A stretch of 64,000 nt of DNA, taken from Pseudomonadota bacterium (GTDB lineage: Bacteria; Pseudomonadota; Alphaproteobacteria; Acetobacterales; Acetobacteraceae). The first letter of the stretch is position 1; every line of letters starts with the position of its first letter. The notes below the pieces were generated by a model. That model ran no database searches. It saw only the letters and a program-made list of their open reading frames with translations, and had not been told where the DNA came from. Of the stretch, positions 1 through 7,685 are shown piece by piece. A program made the position numbers and the translations under genes. The DNA lies in assembly GCA_021805565.1 (NCBI GenBank), contig JAJZFA010000005.1, forward strand, positions 1 to 64,000. The letters are read 5' to 3'.

Positions 1-272
1 GGTTGCGCGGATCAACCAACGCCACGAACGCAGACGCGGTGCCATTGACTCCCGCTTCCGCACTCAGCGACGGGAGGCGCCCTCATGATCGAGCAAAAAA
101 CATGCCAAGTAATTCGACTCTGTCAAATTAGGCGACGCCCAAAATCTAACGAACCGGGCGATTTGACCCATCCTGGATTTCCGGGGTGGGAAACGCCTGC
201 GCGGGCGATTCCGTCCGAACAGCGCCGGACGGATCGAACATGTCTTTCCTCGATCCCCGCCCGTCACGGTTA

Positions 273-301
273 TTGACATATTTCCTAATATAGCTTAATT
301 T
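273..301 (+). promoter_or_regulatory. Promoter with perfect TTGACA box, near-leaderless geometry
   Basis: A perfect -35 hexamer TTGACA lies at 273-278. AT-rich -10-like sequence TTAATTT lies at 295-301, a spacing of 16-17. The downstream gene starts with ATG at 309, so a start site 6-8 bases past the -10 box would fall at or next to the A of the ATG. No Shine-Dalgarno sequence precedes that ATG. This is inferred from sequence only. Confidence 0.5.
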
Positions 302-308
302 TCCTTAA

Positions 309-1250
309 ATGGAAACCTCGCCCCCGCCCCGTTCGGCCATCGACCTCATGCCGGCGCTGTACTACCAGTTGATCCATACCCTGACGGCCCTGCTGCCGCC
401 GCCGCTGGACGACACCCCGGCCGCGCTGCGTGCGCGCGATCTGACCGCTATCGCCAAAGTCGCATCGCTGGCGCCTGTCAACGCCGATGAGGCCGATATC
501 GCCGCCCACTGCATCGCGTCCCGCGCCCAGGCGGAGGATGTGCTGCGGCTGGTCCACAAGCACGACCATGACTCCGCATTGGTGGCAAAACTGAACCGGC
601 AGTACGCATCGATGATGCGGCTGTGGCTGGCGGTGCATGCCCGGCTGCGGCGGGTGCAGTCCGAACGCCGCAAGCGCGATGCCAATCCCGAAACGGCGAA
701 TGAGGACGCCTGGGCGCGGTATATCGCCGAACGGTCGATGCTGGATGTGGTGCTGGCACAGCCCGGCGCCGAACCGGCCGAACCGGTGCGGCCACACCGG
801 GCGCCGGTTGCCCGTCCGGCCGTGGCCCGTCCGGCGGCAGTGCCGGCGACAACCGTCCCGGAAATTGCGACAAAATCTCACAACGCGGCTTTTGAGACGC
901 AGATGAACGCCCTCCGCTCCAAAGCGCGGAAACGCCCAACCCTGCACGCGACCCTGCTCGGCACCACGACTCTGACCCCGGCGGACTACCAGACCCGGCT
1001 TGCGGTCAACGGCCTGGTCGGCGCGGCGATGACGGCGGCGGCGGATCGAATGGCCAGACTGGCCGCGCCGGGGGAATACGTCTCGGAAAATAAGATAGAT
1101 CCTCAGGGCGTGGCTTTTGAGACGTGGTTGAGCGCCGAAACCCCCAGCAGCCCAGGCGACGCCACCCTGCGCGAGATCATGCGCGAGATCATGGGCATGC
1201 CGCTGAAAGGTCCGAAACGCGGCCTGGGAATGCTCCGCGGGGCGCCCTGA
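309..1250 (+). CDS. Hypothetical protein, 313 aa, function unknown
   Basis: I do not recognise this family. The protein appears soluble, with no signal peptide or membrane segment. The N-terminal 140 residues look helical and rich in Ala, Arg and Leu. Residues about 155-180 form a Pro/Ala/Val/Arg linker (repeated ARPAVARPA-like text), followed by a basic segment and a C-terminal LREIMREIMGMPLKGPKRG helix and tail. Codon use matches the GC-rich host. The ATG at 309 is preceded by a TTGACA promoter with almost no leader and no SD, so the mRNA may be leaderless. It stands alone, followed by a 0.5-kb repeat block. Coding status is supported by a long open frame with host-like third-position GC; the function is unknown. 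Confidence 0.6.
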   Translation: METSPPPRSAIDLMPALYYQLIHTLTALLPPPLDDTPAALRARDLTAIAKVASLAPVNADEADIAAHCIASRAQAEDVLRLVHKHDHDSALVAKLNRQYASMMRLWLAVHARLRRVQSERRKRDANPETANEDAWARYIAERSMLDVVLAQPGAEPAEPVRPHRAPVARPAVARPAAVPATTVPEIATKSHNAAFETQMNALRSKARKRPTLHATLLGTTTLTPADYQTRLAVNGLVGAAMTAAADRMARLAAPGEYVSENKIDPQGVAFETWLSAETPSSPGDATLREIMREIMGMPLKGPKRGLGMLRGAP

Positions 1251-1373
1251 CCCGCGGCAACCGATGTTGCACAGGCCCGCTACGCGATCATACGAACCGG
1301 TTCGCAATCGTTGCGGCGCAGTGCCGGACAAAATGCGTTGTCCGGGGGATCGGGCGTCATACCGACCCGCTTC

Positions 1374-1554
1374 GGCAACGCTGGCAAATACGTGCGTCAG
1401 CACGCCAGCAAAGTAGCCGGGCAAAACATGAGCTTAGGCAACGCTGGCGAATAAGTGCGTCAGCACGCCAGCAAAGTTGCCGTGCAAAACATGAGCTTAG
1501 GCAACGCTGGCGAATAAGTGCGTCAGCACGCCAGCAAAGTTGCCGTGCAAAACT
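1374..1554 (+). repeat. Three tandem 63-bp palindromic repeats
   Basis: Three copies with a strict 63-bp period start at 1374, 1437 and 1500; the last is truncated near 1554. Copies two and three are almost identical and the first differs at a few positions. Each folds as a long hairpin: GGCAAC-GCTGGC, a 6-nt bulge (GAATAA), GTGC-GTCA-GCAC, then GCCAGC-AAA-GTTGCC. Both outer arms are perfectly complementary. The linker between hairpins reads GTGCAAAACATGAGCTTA. There are no spacers, so this is not CRISPR. It resembles a REP/BIME-type intergenic array. The 63-bp period is a multiple of three, which produces spurious ORFs on both strands. Confidence 0.9.
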
Positions 1555-1560
1555 GAACTT

Positions 1561-1661
1561 AAGGATTGCCCGACGCTGCCGCTTGTAGCGATTATTGTCG
1601 GGCAATTCCTTAGGGCTTGCCCGGCGCTGCAATCCGAAGCGATAATTGTCGGGCATGCCCT
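1561..1661 (+). repeat. Pair of related ~50-bp palindromes, TTGCCCG...GTCGGGCA type
   Basis: Two adjacent imperfect palindromes directly follow the 63-bp array. The first has arms at 1561-1574 and 1597-1611 (AAGGATTGCCCGAC against GTCGGGCAATTCCTT). The second has arms at 1612-1625 and 1648-1661 (AGGGCTTGCCCGGC against GTCGGGCATGCCCT). The loops also resemble each other (GCTGC...GCGATTATT and GCTGC...GCGATAATT), so these are diverged copies of one element. Similar TGCCCGAT...ATCGGGCA hairpins recur at 14241 and 30500. A role in termination or mRNA stability upstream of the glycosyltransferase is possible but unproven. Confidence 0.8.
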
Positions 1662-1761
1662 TAGCGATGCTACACCCTGTCTTCGATCTGGCGGCCCGAC
1701 CGTCCACTGGCCCTCGTTTTTGTCCACCGAGCCGGTTGCCGGCGGGAGCGTCCGAACCCCG

Positions 1762-2901
1762 ATGCCCGATGTGATACACGCGGTCGAACCAGCCCCGACC
1801 AGCCGACTCGCCGCCGGACCGCGGTTAAGCGTGATTGTGCCCAGCTTCAACGAACGTCCGAACGTCGCGCCGATGATCGCCCGGCTGGACGCGGCCCTGG
1901 CCGGTATCGCCTGGGAAGCGATCTATGTGGACGACAACAGCCCGGATGGCACCGCGCAGGAGGTTCGGCGCATCGCCGCGGAAGACAGCCGCGTCCGCTG
2001 CATCCGCCGGATCGGGCGGCGCGGCCTGGCCTCGGCGGTGATCGAGGGGGCGTTGTCGTCGTCCGCCGATTACATCGCGGTGATCGACGGCGACCTTCAG
2101 CACGACGAAACCCGGATACCGGCGATGCTGGCCGCATTGCGCTCCGGCACCTACGATCTGGCCGTTGCCAGCCGCCATGTGGCGGGCGGCGACAATGCCG
2201 GACTGTCAAGCCGCTTCCGGCATGTGCTGTCGGATGGCGGAATCAGGCTGGCGCAGGCGTTTCTGCCCGTTCGCCTGACCGATCCCATGAGCGGTTTCTT
2301 TTTGCTGCCCAGGCCCCTGTTCGAGGACCTCGCGCGCGGCTTGAACGGCCAGGGCTTCAAAATTCTGCTCGATCTGGTGCTCAGCAGCCAGGCCCCTTTG
2401 CGGGTATTGGAAATACCTGCCCGGTTCAGCGAGCGGGTCGCGGGCGAAAGCAAGCTGGACGCCCTGGTCATGGTCCAGTTCGGCGGCCTGTTGCTGGACA
2501 AAGTGTTCGGCGGCCTGCTGCCGCTGCGCTTCTTCTCCTTCGCGCTCGTCGGTGCGCTCGGTATCCTGGTGCATCTTGGGATTTTGGGCACCCTGCGCCA
2601 TGCCACCGGGCTGGGGTTCGAGATCGAGCAAGCCATGGCGACGGTGGTCGCGATGATATTTAATTTCCAGCTCAACAACGCGATTACCTATCGCGACCAG
2701 CGGCTGAAAGGGCCCCGGCTCTGGCGGGGATTGATCCTGTTCATGGTGGTGTGCGGCTTCGGTGCCATCGCCAATGTCGGCATCGCGCAAATCCTGTACG
2801 AACAGCATACGACCTGGACCGTGGCCGGCGGAATCGGCGCGATGATCGGCGTGGTGTGGAACTACGCGGTGTCCGCGACGCTGGTCTGGCGCTCCCGGTG
2901 A
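1762..2901 (+). CDS. GT2 polyprenyl-phosphate glycosyltransferase with C-terminal GtrA domain
   Basis: This is a DPM1/ArnC-like glycosyltransferase family 2 enzyme. It is expected to load a sugar from a nucleotide donor onto polyprenyl phosphate at the inner membrane. The catalytic domain (about residues 20-235) begins RLSVIVPSFNERPN, carries YVDDNSPDGT, and has the metal/donor motif VIDGDLQHDE. From about residue 254 (LPLRFFSFALVGALG) there are four hydrophobic segments of a GtrA-type domain with FNFQLNNAITYR, a fusion common in bacterial polyprenyl-phosphate mannose synthases. I chose ATG 1762 (MPDVIHAVEP); the open frame runs back to 1540 but only through the palindromic repeats. The TGA overlaps the GTG of the next gene (GTGA), so the two are coupled. 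The sugar transferred is unknown. Confidence 0.88.
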   Translation: MPDVIHAVEPAPTSRLAAGPRLSVIVPSFNERPNVAPMIARLDAALAGIAWEAIYVDDNSPDGTAQEVRRIAAEDSRVRCIRRIGRRGLASAVIEGALSSSADYIAVIDGDLQHDETRIPAMLAALRSGTYDLAVASRHVAGGDNAGLSSRFRHVLSDGGIRLAQAFLPVRLTDPMSGFFLLPRPLFEDLARGLNGQGFKILLDLVLSSQAPLRVLEIPARFSERVAGESKLDALVMVQFGGLLLDKVFGGLLPLRFFSFALVGALGILVHLGILGTLRHATGLGFEIEQAMATVVAMIFNFQLNNAITYRDQRLKGPRLWRGLILFMVVCGFGAIANVGIAQILYEQHTTWTVAGGIGAMIGVVWNYAVSATLVWRSR

Positions 2902-4331
2902 AATGCCTTGCCGCCGCGCTGGCGGCGGTCACGCTGGTCCGGCTGGTCGTTGCGGCCGCGGCGCCGCTGGCGCCGGATGAGACGTATTATTGGATTTGGT
3001 CGCACGCGCTGGCGTTCGGCTATCTGGATCACCCGCCGATGGTGGCGGTGTGGATCCGTGCGGGCATCATGCTGGCCGGGCAGACCGCGCTGGGGGTGCG
3101 CCTGCTGGGCCCGCTGGCGGCGTTCGTCGCGTCCTTCATGCTGTTCGACGCCGCGCGCGTGCTGTTCCCCGACACGCGCGCGGGCATCACCGCGGTGCTG
3201 CTGTTGAACGCTACTCTGTTGCTGGGCGCCGGCAGCATCGTCATGACTCCGGACTCGCCCTTGCTGTTTTTCTGGACGGCCACGCTTTGGGCGATGGCCC
3301 GGATTGCGGCGGGCGGTTCGGGCGGCTGGTGGCTCGCGGCCGGGGTGACCGGCGGCCTGGCGCTGGACAGCAAATACACCGCACTGCTGCTATGGATGGG
3401 GATCGGCCTTTGGGTCCTGCTGGTTCCCGCTATCCGGCCCTGGTTGCGCCGATGGCAGCCCTGGGCAGCGTGCGCAACCGGGTTTGTGCTGTTCGCGCCG
3501 GTCCTGGCATGGAATGCCGCGCATGGTTGGGCTGGGTTTCTGAAGCAGGGCGGGCGGGTCGGCGACTGGCACCCCGCGCGCGCGTTCGGTTTCATGGCGG
3601 AGCTGATCGGCGCCCAGATCGGGCTGGCGACCCCGCTTGTGTGGGCGCTGTTCATGGCAGGTCTGTGGGTAGCGATCCGCCAGGCGTGGCGGACACGCGA
3701 CCCCGGCTGGTCGCTGCTGGCCGCGCTGTCGGCACCGCCGGTTGCGGTATTTTTGCAGCATGCCATGGGCGATCGTGTGCAAGGCAACTGGCCGGCCATC
3801 ATTTATCCGGCGCTGGCCATCGCCGCCGCCGCCCCGACCGAGCGCACGCGGTTGCCATTCAGCCAGAATACGGCAGCCGCGTTGGGCTTTGCGATCGTCG
3901 CGCTGGCCTACGTTCAGGCAACAACAGGCGCGATCCCGCTGCCGCCGCGTTTCGATCCCATCGCCATGCGGCTGGCCGGATGGGACGGGCTAGCCCGGCA
4001 GGTGAAGGTCTTCGCCGGGTCCGGCGATCCCGCTTTCATCGCGGCCGACGGCTATGCGCTGGCCAGCGAACTGGCCTGGTGGATGCCGTCGGACTCCCGC
4101 GTGACCGGAACGGATTGGCGCTGGGCCCTGACCACACTGCCGGCGGCACATACCGCTGGACAGCACGGCCTGTTGATCCGCGACGCCGGCCGGTCAGGAG
4201 TGCCCGATCCGGCTTTATGGCCAGAGGCCGAACGCATCGGCACCGCGACCCGCGACGGCGCGTCCGGCAACGCATTCGCGGTGTACCGCGTGACCGCGGG
4301 CTTCGGCCTGACCCGGCTGCCGGCCCGCTGA
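2898..4331 (+). CDS. GT39/ArnT-like integral membrane glycosyltransferase
   Basis: This 477-aa multi-pass membrane protein belongs to the PMT/ArnT (GT39, GT-C fold) superfamily. It should use the polyprenyl-phosphate sugar made by the upstream GT2-GtrA enzyme on the periplasmic side, transferring it to a lipid or glycan acceptor. The family's first-loop motif is clear near residues 25-40: APDETYYW, then FGYLDHPPM. About ten hydrophobic segments follow, and then a soluble C-terminal region of about 120 residues. The GTG start at 2898 overlaps the preceding TGA by two bases, fixing the start and implying translational coupling. The acceptor (lipid A, teichoic-like or other) cannot be inferred. 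Confidence 0.82.
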   Translation: MKCLAAALAAVTLVRLVVAAAAPLAPDETYYWIWSHALAFGYLDHPPMVAVWIRAGIMLAGQTALGVRLLGPLAAFVASFMLFDAARVLFPDTRAGITAVLLLNATLLLGAGSIVMTPDSPLLFFWTATLWAMARIAAGGSGGWWLAAGVTGGLALDSKYTALLLWMGIGLWVLLVPAIRPWLRRWQPWAACATGFVLFAPVLAWNAAHGWAGFLKQGGRVGDWHPARAFGFMAELIGAQIGLATPLVWALFMAGLWVAIRQAWRTRDPGWSLLAALSAPPVAVFLQHAMGDRVQGNWPAIIYPALAIAAAAPTERTRLPFSQNTAAALGFAIVALAYVQATTGAIPLPPRFDPIAMRLAGWDGLARQVKVFAGSGDPAFIAADGYALASELAWWMPSDSRVTGTDWRWALTTLPAAHTAGQHGLLIRDAGRSGVPDPALWPEAERIGTATRDGASGNAFAVYRVTAGFGLTRLPAR

Positions 4332-4451
4332 CGCCTGCCGCTGCGCCCCGAGTACCGATCCGGCCGGCCCACTTGCGGCGCCCGTTTCCGGGCGTCACTT
4401 TGACCATCGAATCGATTTTCGACCATCGCATCCATTTTCCCAGGGACCGTC

Positions 4452-5402
4452 ATGCCAATCAAGATTCCCGATACGCTGCCTGCATTCGGCGCCCTGGCAA
4501 ACGAGGGCGTCCGGGTGATGACCGAGACGGCCGCCATCCGCCAGGATATCCGGCCGCTCCAGATCGGCCTGCTCAATCTCATGCCGAACAAAATCGAGAC
4601 CGAACTGCAAATGGCTCGGCTGCTGGGCGCCACGCCGTTGCAGGTCGATCTGTCGCTCATCCGGATCGGCCAGCACACGTCGAAGAACACGCCGGACGGT
4701 CATCTCCAGACCTTCTATCAGACCTGGGAGACGGCAATGCACCGGAAATTCGACGGCTTCATCATCACCGGCACGCCGGTCGAGACAATTCCTTTCGAGG
4801 AGGTGACCTATTGGCAGGAGATGCGGCAGATATTCGACTGGACGCAAACCAACGTCCATTCGCTCATGAATGTCTGCTGGGGCGCCATGGCCGCGCTGTA
4901 TTATTTCCATGACATTCCGAAACATTTGTTGCCCAGGAAGGCGTTCGGGGTCTATCCGCAAACGATCCTGGAACCGGCATCGCCGTATCTTCATGGCTTT
5001 TCAGACGATTTTTCGGTTCCCGTATCGCGCTGGGCAGAGATCAGGCCCGCCGATATCGCGTGTCGTCCGGAATTGTCCCTGCTGACATGCTCCAGCGCTC
5101 CAGGGGCCAGCGGTGCGGGGGCCGGCGGTCCGGGGGCCGGGATTGCCGAGGACCGAGCGCACCGGCGGCTTTATGTGCTCGACCATCTCGAATACGATTC
5201 GGAGTCCCTTGCCAGCGAGTATCGCCGCGACAGCTCGGCCAATCCGGAGACCGAATTGCCATTCGATTATTTTCCCAACGACGATCCCGCGCGGCCGCCG
5301 AGAAACCGCTGGCGACCGCATGCCCATTTGCTGATTGCCAATTGGATCGCCGAAATCTACCGGACGACGCCGTTCGAGATCGATCTGATCGGACGCCGAT
5401 AA
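4452..5402 (+). CDS. metA: Homoserine O-acyltransferase (MetA family), predicted acetyl-specific
   Basis: It catalyses acylation of L-homoserine, the first committed step of methionine synthesis, in the cytoplasm. The fold is a class I glutamine amidotransferase-like fold. The nucleophile is Cys142 in MNVCWGAM, and the catalytic Glu/His pair lies in the HLEYD region. Residue 111 is Glu ([10 protein letters not shown]). In this family Glu111 favours acetyl-CoA and Gly111 favours succinyl-CoA, so acetylation is predicted. A Gly/Ala-rich stretch (near residues 215-232) replaces a usually short loop between the strands carrying [11 protein letters not shown] and [15 protein letters not shown]-terminal [10 protein letters not shown] is family-typical. 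The start ATG 4452 follows AGGGA at 4442-4446. No SAM riboswitch is recognisable upstream. Confidence 0.93.
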   Translation: MPIKIPDTLPAFGALANEGVRVMTETAAIRQDIRPLQIGLLNLMPNKIETELQMARLLGATPLQVDLSLIRIGQHTSKNTPDGHLQTFYQTWETAMHRKFDGFIITGTPVETIPFEEVTYWQEMRQIFDWTQTNVHSLMNVCWGAMAALYYFHDIPKHLLPRKAFGVYPQTILEPASPYLHGFSDDFSVPVSRWAEIRPADIACRPELSLLTCSSAPGASGAGAGGPGAGIAEDRAHRRLYVLDHLEYDSESLASEYRRDSSANPETELPFDYFPNDDPARPPRNRWRPHAHLLIANWIAEIYRTTPFEIDLIGRR

Positions 5403-5431
5403 ACCTGCCCGCTCAAACATGGATTTAGGCC

Positions 5432-5494
5432 ATGCTCGATGCCGCAAGCCAAAACGACGAGTGTCGAGCATCGCATAAGGGCCGAACGGGCCCT
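5432..5494. terminator. Convergent terminator-like hairpins between metA and the FAD oxidoreductase gene
   Basis: There are two inverted repeats: ATGCTCGA (5432-5439) with TCGAGCAT (5464-5471), and AGGGCC (5478-5483) with GGCCCT (5489-5494). They sit between two converging genes, and the second touches the stop codon of the minus-strand gene. There is no clear T-run, so intrinsic termination is only suggested. Confidence 0.45.
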
Positions 5495-6596
5495 AAACCC
5501 GCGACACCGCCAGCACGTGGTCCGCGATCGCCAGCGACGCCGTCAGGCCCGGACTCTCGATTCCGAACAGATTGATCAACCCGGAAACCCCGTGCGCTTG
5601 CGGCCCCTGCACCACGAAATCTTGCCCAGGCGCGCCCTTGGGCACGATTTTCGGGCGGATCCCAGCATAACCCGGCTGCAAGGCGCCGTCCTTCAGCCCC
5701 GGCCAATAGGTCCGCACGGCTGCATAGAAGCCAGCGGAACGCGACGGATCGACCGTGTAATCGATGCCGTCGATCCATTCCACATCGGGTCCAAACCGGG
5801 CCTGTCCGCCGAGGTCGATCGTCAGGTGGACGCCCAGGCCGCCGGCCACCGGCACCGGATAGATCAGCCTGGAAAACGGCGACCGGCCGGCCAGGGTAAA
5901 GTAATTGCCCTTCGCATAGTACGCCTTGGGCACATGCTCGTCCGGCATTCCGCCGAACCGCCGGGCCAATCCAGGCGCATGCAGCCCGGCGGCGTTGATC
6001 AGCAACCGGCAGCGCAGCGTCATCGGATCGGCACCGCCGACATCGGCTTCGATGCCACGTCCCGTCACGCGGCCTCCGAGAACCGGGCTGAAAAAAACCG
6101 TTACCGAACCCGCGGCCTCGGCGTCGGCCTGTAGCGCCAGCATGTAAGCGTGACTGTCGATGATCCCGGTCGCCGGCGACAACAGGGCACTGGTGCAGGC
6201 AAGGTTGGGTTCCAAAGCCATCGCCCCGGCCGCCGTCAGCACGCGCATGCCTTCCACCCCGTTGGCTTCCGCACGCTGCTTGATGCCGGCCAGCATCGCG
6301 TCTTCCTGCCTGCTGGTCGCAACGATCAGCTTCCCGCAGTTGCGATGCGGCACGCCATTCTCGGCGCAATACGCATACAACTGCCGTCGGCCGGCGACGC
6401 AAAACCGGGCCATCAGGCTGTTGGCGGGGTAATAGATGCCGGCGTGGATGACTTCGCTGTTGCGCGACGATGTGCCGGTTCCGATGCCTTCCGCCGCCTC
6501 CAGGACAATCGCTTCGCGGCCGGCCGTCGCCATTGCCCGAGCCACGGCCAGGCCGACGACACCGGCGCCCACCACGATGCAATCGACTTCCTCCAC
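5493..6596 (-). CDS. FAD-dependent oxidoreductase, L-2-hydroxyglutarate dehydrogenase (LhgO)-like
   Basis: This 367-aa protein belongs to the DAO/glycerol-3-phosphate dehydrogenase superfamily. The FAD-binding Rossmann motif is at the N-terminus ([13 protein letters not shown]), followed by the conserved [15 protein letters not shown] segment typical of L-2-hydroxyglutarate oxidases. The C-terminal dinucleotide-closing region reads [19 protein letters not shown]. The likely reaction is oxidation of L-2-hydroxyglutarate to 2-oxoglutarate with electrons to quinone, though other 2-hydroxyacids or amines cannot be excluded. The start is GTG 6596 with GGAGGGG just upstream; an upstream in-frame extension lacks a signal. 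It is transcribed divergently from the ELM1-like gene, with about 130 bases between them. Confidence 0.8.
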   Translation of the reverse strand: MEEVDCIVVGAGVVGLAVARAMATAGREAIVLEAAEGIGTGTSSRNSEVIHAGIYYPANSLMARFCVAGRRQLYAYCAENGVPHRNCGKLIVATSRQEDAMLAGIKQRAEANGVEGMRVLTAAGAMALEPNLACTSALLSPATGIIDSHAYMLALQADAEAAGSVTVFFSPVLGGRVTGRGIEADVGGADPMTLRCRLLINAAGLHAPGLARRFGGMPDEHVPKAYYAKGNYFTLAGRSPFSRLIYPVPVAGGLGVHLTIDLGGQARFGPDVEWIDGIDYTVDPSRSAGFYAAVRTYWPGLKDGALQPGYAGIRPKIVPKGAPGQDFVVQGPQAHGVSGLINLFGIESPGLTASLAIADHVLAVSRV

Positions 6597-6724
6597 GCCC
6601 CGGCCCCTCCATCTGCTGACACAGGTTGGGTTAGGCCGGAGACGGACCCGAGTCCATCCTGGCCCCGCACCGGTTGGCGTTAGGCACATTGACGTGCACC
6701 GGCAGGGCGCCGAAAAGCCGCTCG

Positions 6725-7663
6725 ATGTCCGACCGTGCGGCGCCGTGGGTGATAAGCGAAGGATTGGCCGGGCTACGCGCCCAGGCGATGGGCCTGGCCG
6801 AATCGGCTGGCCTGACGGCGGAATTCCGGGAACTGAAGCCGTCCGCCCCTTGGAAATGGCTCCCCGCGAAACTCTGGCCGTCGCCGCTGACCGCCGTCGC
6901 CGGTTCGGTCAGGCCGCCGCTGCCGTCGCTGGCGATCGGTTGCGGCGGCATGGCGGGCGCGGTTCTGGCGGCGTTGCGCCGGACGCCGATGCAGGTGGTG
7001 CAGGTGCAGAACCCGCGCATCGATATTCGCCGTTTCGACCTGATCGTCGCCAACCCGCACGACGAACTGACCGGGCCGAACGTTTTCGTTGCCCGCACCG
7101 CGCTGCATCGGGTCACGCCCGCCCGCCTCGCCGCCGCGGCCGATAGCTGGCGCGACCGTCTGGCACCTTACCGCCGCCCGCTGGTCGCGGTGCTGCTGGG
7201 TGGCAGCAACGGCCGGTTTCGCCTGGACAAGGATACCGGAGCCCGGCTGGCCAGCGAACTGGCCACGATGGCACTGCGCGACAAAGTGGGAATCGTGGTC
7301 ACCCCGTCGCGCCGCACCGATCCGGCGGTCACCGGCCTGATCCGGTCGGCCCTGGCGCCGTCCGGCGGCTGGGTCTGGGATTCCGAGGGCGACAATCCTT
7401 ATTTCGGCATGCTGGCGCTGGCCGACCTGATCGTGGTGACCGGCGACAGCGTATCGATGATCTCCGAAGCCGTGGCCACCGCCGCGCCGGTCATGGTCGC
7501 GCCGCTGCCCGGCCATTGGCGGCGCCAGGGCCTGTTCCTGAAGCCGCTGCTGGACGAAGATCGGGTTCGCCCGTTCGCAGGACGTTTTGCCAGGTGGCCG
7601 GTGACGCCATTGAACGATACACCGGCCGCCGCGGCCGCGATGCGCCAGCGGCTGGGGCTGTAG
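6725..7663 (+). CDS. ELM1/GtrOC1-family protein (DUF1022)
   Basis: This is a member of the mitochondrial-fission ELM1 family (PF06258), which in alphaproteobacteria is a GT-B-like predicted nucleotide-sugar-binding protein. Family features seen include the N-terminal [14 protein letters not shown], the IGCGGMAG turn, [31 protein letters not shown], and the C-terminal [16 protein letters not shown] donor-site-like motif. The start is taken as ATG 6725 (MSDRAAPW); a TTG at 6674 is possible. The bacterial role is not established, and an envelope sugar transfer role is a reasonable guess. A conserved protein of unknown function follows after 22 bases, suggesting co-transcription. Confidence 0.85.
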   Translation: MSDRAAPWVISEGLAGLRAQAMGLAESAGLTAEFRELKPSAPWKWLPAKLWPSPLTAVAGSVRPPLPSLAIGCGGMAGAVLAALRRTPMQVVQVQNPRIDIRRFDLIVANPHDELTGPNVFVARTALHRVTPARLAAAADSWRDRLAPYRRPLVAVLLGGSNGRFRLDKDTGARLASELATMALRDKVGIVVTPSRRTDPAVTGLIRSALAPSGGWVWDSEGDNPYFGMLALADLIVVTGDSVSMISEAVATAAPVMVAPLPGHWRRQGLFLKPLLDEDRVRPFAGRFARWPVTPLNDTPAAAAAMRQRLGL

Positions 7664-7685
7664 AACCGGGGTAGCAGGAACAGAC

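Noticed and set aside
1374-1554. CRISPR array
   Set aside because: The repeats are directly adjacent, palindromic and carry no variable spacers; no cas genes are nearby.
4332-4451. SAM riboswitch upstream of metA
   Set aside because: No recognisable SAM-II type conserved core or pseudoknot; only 120 bases are available.
2990-4912. 640-aa open frame overlapping the GT39 and metA genes
   Set aside because: Arg/Ala/Gly-rich shadow frame without family features; both real genes are well supported.
5403-5492. Small gene between metA and the FAD oxidoreductase gene
   Set aside because: Only inverted repeats are present; no frame with start and ribosome site.
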